A DNA stretch of 25,989 nucleotides from a virus. Under the pieces are notes generated by a model. It worked only from the letters and a program-made list of their open reading frames with translations. It did no database searches and had not been told where the DNA came from. A program made the translations under genes and the position numbers. Location of the stretch: IMG/VR virus record IMGVR_UViG_3300037189_011105, positions 1-25,989 of that record; one strand, given 5' to 3'. Positions 23,821 to 25,989 of the stretch are shown one piece after another (within the stretch, counting starts at the first letter, position 1; each line of letters starts with the position of its first letter).

Positions 23821-23850
23821 CAAAAAAAAAGAGGGCGTAGAAACGCCCTC
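23821..23850 (-). terminator. Intrinsic terminator after the capsid-neighbour gene
   Basis: Minus-strand transcript: stem GAGGGCG / CGCCCTC (7 perfect pairs), 6-base loop, then nine T. It lies about 45 bases past the stop of the 247-residue gene. It is a textbook rho-independent terminator. Confidence 0.9.
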
Positions 23851-23893
23851 ACACATGAATCATCTTTAACAAAAAACAAATCAAAAACAAATA

Positions 23894-24637
23894 TTAAGAC
23901 ATTGACGCGTCTAGCATTTTTAATGAGTCTATACCTTCGTCACTTTGAAGGTAAGATGCCGCTGATTCATAAGGATCATCTCCAAATGGAATAGACATCA
24001 TTTTCTTTTTATTAGTTGCGGTGTTAAACCAAATTTCTTTCTCGTTATTTTTAAGCACCAGTAATTTGTTGTCAAAAAACTGACGAATTTTAGCTTGGAA
24101 TTTTAGCTCAGGGTCATTGATTAGATTTAAGAAATCTTTAGGTTCGTTCTTAGCAAATACCAATATATCCCTTTTTAATTCCGCTGTTGATATTGTAGAT
24201 GGGTCTTTTCCAAACATAACTCTAGTTATCATCTCAATTTGCTCTATTGAAAGCTGACGAGCTTCAATTAAAGCATCAACCTCAATATTTAATTCATAAA
24301 CCTCTTCACTTGCTTCTTTTTCTTTATCTACCTCTCCAAATATAATCCCATTCAATGGATGGTAGTGTAAAAACTGTTGTAATACAGGATTGTTTTTTGG
24401 TACATGCAAAAGACCATCGGTAAAAACAACAGGCTCTAAAATTGCATTTCCGTCTTGTTCATCTTCAAATGGAGACTTTTGGTTAACCGCATATCTAAGA
24501 GCACGGTTTACATTATTTTTTTCATCATACCACATTAAAGGAAAACGTGGATGGTTTCTTGATGAAAGCGTATAAGACAATGGATTGCCTTGTTTTAATT
24601 TATACGTCTTATTTGTTGGTGTTGTATTTTTTGACAT
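23894..24637 (-). CDS. Probable capsid-associated protein downstream of the major capsid gene
   Basis: A 247-residue protein beginning 'MSKNTTPTNKTYKLKQGNPL'. I chose this ATG because the longer frame, starting at 24769, would begin inside the capsid gene and run through the terminator hairpin. The N-terminal 110 residues are probably a beta domain ('NPLSYTLSSRNHPRFPLMWYD'-type, then 'FEDEQDGNAILEPVVFTDG'). The rest is helical ('ALIEARQLSIEQIEMITRVMFG'). Genes of this type directly follow the capsid gene in related phages, so a decoration or capsid-completion role is possible but unproven. It is flanked by two intrinsic terminators, and its level is probably set separately from its neighbours. 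The leader is A-rich (TATAAAATG), with no Shine-Dalgarno. Confidence 0.75.
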   Translation of the reverse strand: MSKNTTPTNKTYKLKQGNPLSYTLSSRNHPRFPLMWYDEKNNVNRALRYAVNQKSPFEDEQDGNAILEPVVFTDGLLHVPKNNPVLQQFLHYHPLNGIIFGEVDKEKEASEEVYELNIEVDALIEARQLSIEQIEMITRVMFGKDPSTISTAELKRDILVFAKNEPKDFLNLINDPELKFQAKIRQFFDNKLLVLKNNEKEIWFNTATNKKKMMSIPFGDDPYESAASYLQSDEGIDSLKMLDASMS

Positions 24638-24664
24638 TTTATAAGATTTAATTTGATTTAAGTT

Positions 24665-24700
24665 ATTAAAAAAGCAGGGGATTTTAATGCCCCCTGCTTT
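24665..24700 (-). terminator. Intrinsic terminator after the major capsid gene
   Basis: Minus-strand transcript: stem AAAGCAGGGG / CCCCTGCTTT (10 perfect pairs), 10-base loop, the stem's last T's running into a T-rich tail of about six T. It begins 17 bases after the capsid stop codon. Strong and unambiguous. Confidence 0.92.
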
Positions 24701-24717
24701 ATTATTCTTCTTACCTA

Positions 24718-25989
24718 CTATCCATAACGGAAAAGTACGAAGTTGTTTGCACCTAAAGTACACACGCAACGCTCAGAAAGGAAGTTGACCTCCATTGCAT
24801 CCAAGTCGCTCGTTTGAGCACCACCGGCAGAACCTGTAATCCAAGTTTTATATCTGCGGTCTTCAGCTTCAGAAGCACGGTATCTAACGTGTAAGAATGG
24901 TCTCTTAGCGTTTTTGCCCATGATTTGATCGTAAACTGATGTAGAACCTGCAGGAACTAACAAACCTGTAACGGTACCTGTTGCAGTAGCAAGAGTTGAG
25001 TTCAAACCACCACGCATTGTTGGGTCGTTTAAGTACTTCCAATCAGACTTGTAGAAATCGTAACCTCTACGGAATCCTGTGAAGCCTAAGTTCAACGCCA
25101 TATTTACGTCATTGTCGAACAAACCGAAAGAAGCAGACTGAGCAACACCGCCCGAAGTGTAACCATTCAACTGAGCCAACATATTATCTACATCAAAGCT
25201 CAATCCACGATTACAGAACAATACGTTCTCTTCAATCGCTCCTTGCTTATCCAAACGAGATACGATTGAATCCCAATCAGCAAGAGTTGTAGGAGTACCT
25301 GCGCCCCATACGTTACCACGAGTATTTACAACGTAGAAGATACCTTCAGAACCTTTGTTACCAACGGTTGTGTTAGTAGTCTGAGTTGCAACACCTGAAC
25401 CGGAAGCAGCAGGAACAGCTTCAATCATAGCAGTCTCAAGATAATCTTCAAAACGAAGACGAGTCTCGTGCTCTGATTTCAAATACCAAAGGTATCCTGT
25501 TGCGCCATTCTCAGTTGTTACTTCTACCCATCCAATCTGAGCCATATCAGAGCCATTTACAGCGTATTTGTCTTTGATAATAATTGGAGAGTTTGAATAG
25601 ATATCATCTTCTGCTTCTAAAGAACCAACCATCCCGTTTTGTCCTTTTTTAAATTCAGAACCATAGATGAATACAGTACAAACTGTTGACACTGCGAAAG
25701 CTTGGCCACCTGATTCGTAGTAAGCTACAGTGAAAGTTGTTGCACTTGGAACAGCAATAACGATTCCTTTGTTGAAAACACCTGAAGTGTTTGACTGAAT
25801 CATTACAGTTTGACCTACACGAATTGCAATGTAAGTAACACCTGAATCAGCTACTGTGTAAGTTGCTGTAGTAGCAGCCGCAGCTCCTGCAGTTGTACAT
25901 GAAGTGTACTTAATGTGAAGACGACCTTGTTCTGCCCATTTGATTTGGTCAGAGTTAGAAGGCATCTCAGCACCTACCATTCTTAAGAA
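24718..25989 (-). CDS. Major capsid protein, HK97 fold, 5' end outside the window
   Basis: At least 420 residues counted from the first visible Met at 25980. The frame stays open upstream (F-L-R before that Met), so the true start is probably beyond the edge. Residues about 119-190, with 'GSLEAEDDIYSNSPIIIKDK', 'VNGSDMAQIGWVEV' and 'YLWYLKSEHETRLRFEDYLE', match the capsid protein of crAss-like and related Bacteroidota phages. Residues 24-112 are an unusual Ala/Thr/Val-rich beta insert with 'VADSGVTYIAIRVGQTVMIQ', placed about where the E-loop lies. The C-terminus (about 370-420) is beta-rich and ends 'NFVLFRYG'. It forms the icosahedral shell. It is followed by a strong terminator, fitting very high expression. 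Confidence 0.88.
   Translation of the reverse strand, partial: FLRMVGAEMPSNSDQIKWAEQGRLHIKYTSCTTAGAAAATTATYTVADSGVTYIAIRVGQTVMIQSNTSGVFNKGIVIAVPSATTFTVAYYESGGQAFAVSTVCTVFIYGSEFKKGQNGMVGSLEAEDDIYSNSPIIIKDKYAVNGSDMAQIGWVEVTTENGATGYLWYLKSEHETRLRFEDYLETAMIEAVPAASGSGVATQTTNTTVGNKGSEGIFYVVNTRGNVWGAGTPTTLADWDSIVSRLDKQGAIEENVLFCNRGLSFDVDNMLAQLNGYTSGGVAQSASFGLFDNDVNMALNLGFTGFRRGYDFYKSDWKYLNDPTMRGGLNSTLATATGTVTGLLVPAGSTSVYDQIMGKNAKRPFLHVRYRASEAEDRRYKTWITGSAGGAQTSDLDAMEVNFLSERCVCTLGANNFVLFRYG

Noticed and set aside
24638-24769. Extended N-terminus for the capsid-neighbour gene (44 extra residues)
   Set aside because: It would begin inside the capsid gene and run through the terminator hairpin. The extra residues are Cys/Phe-rich and unlike the rest.

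Overview
This looks like part of the genome of a tailed bacteriophage with a short-tail (podovirus-like) virion, infecting a member of the Bacteroidota. Its structural gene set resembles that of crAss-like and related environmental phages. The host inference rests on three signs. The DNA is AT-rich. Gene starts follow A-rich leaders and not Shine-Dalgarno sequences. Two candidate promoters match the Bacteroidota TAnnTTTG -7 box. The standard code works throughout, and I found no tRNA, rRNA, CRISPR array or insertion sequence.

The window is two convergent blocks. The left block (about 1-4245, + strand) is an early/replication module of eleven small, tightly packed genes. Most start by stop/start overlap (ATGA, TAATG or GTGA). 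It holds a SNF2-type superfamily 2 helicase, a VRR-NUC nuclease, a DnaA domain-IV-like DNA-binding protein, a degenerate PD-(D/E)XK-like protein, a small basic HNH-like protein, and several unknowns. One is a 30-residue single-pass membrane microprotein hidden between the helicase and the next gene.

The right block (4242-25989, - strand, read right to left) is the virion module. It runs: major capsid protein (start cut off by the window edge), a capsid-neighbour protein, two ring/adaptor-type proteins, a very large tail protein of the crAss 'stabilization/muzzle' type, a cysteine-rich virion protein, a further tail protein, a GNAT-like protein, and three proteins that match T7 gp14-gp15-gp16 in size order and character. 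The last three are likely ejected into the host with the DNA. Two intrinsic terminators isolate the gene after the capsid gene. A shared 11-base promoter-like motif begins the tail unit and the GNAT/ejection unit. The two blocks meet tail to tail with overlapping stop codons and no terminator between them, only a strong hairpin inside the last + strand gene.

The most remarkable object is the 2843-residue last gene, a 'polyvalent' protein. Long helical regions and a C-terminal region of the large-polyvalent-protein type flank a central mosaic. In the mosaic a GNAT acetyltransferase-like domain, an ADP-ribosyltransferase-like domain and a duplicated unknown module are separated by four near-identical, GC-richer linker repeats (core AEGTETKTG). 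The inserts are much more AT-rich than the linkers, which suggests that effector cassettes are gained or exchanged at the linkers.
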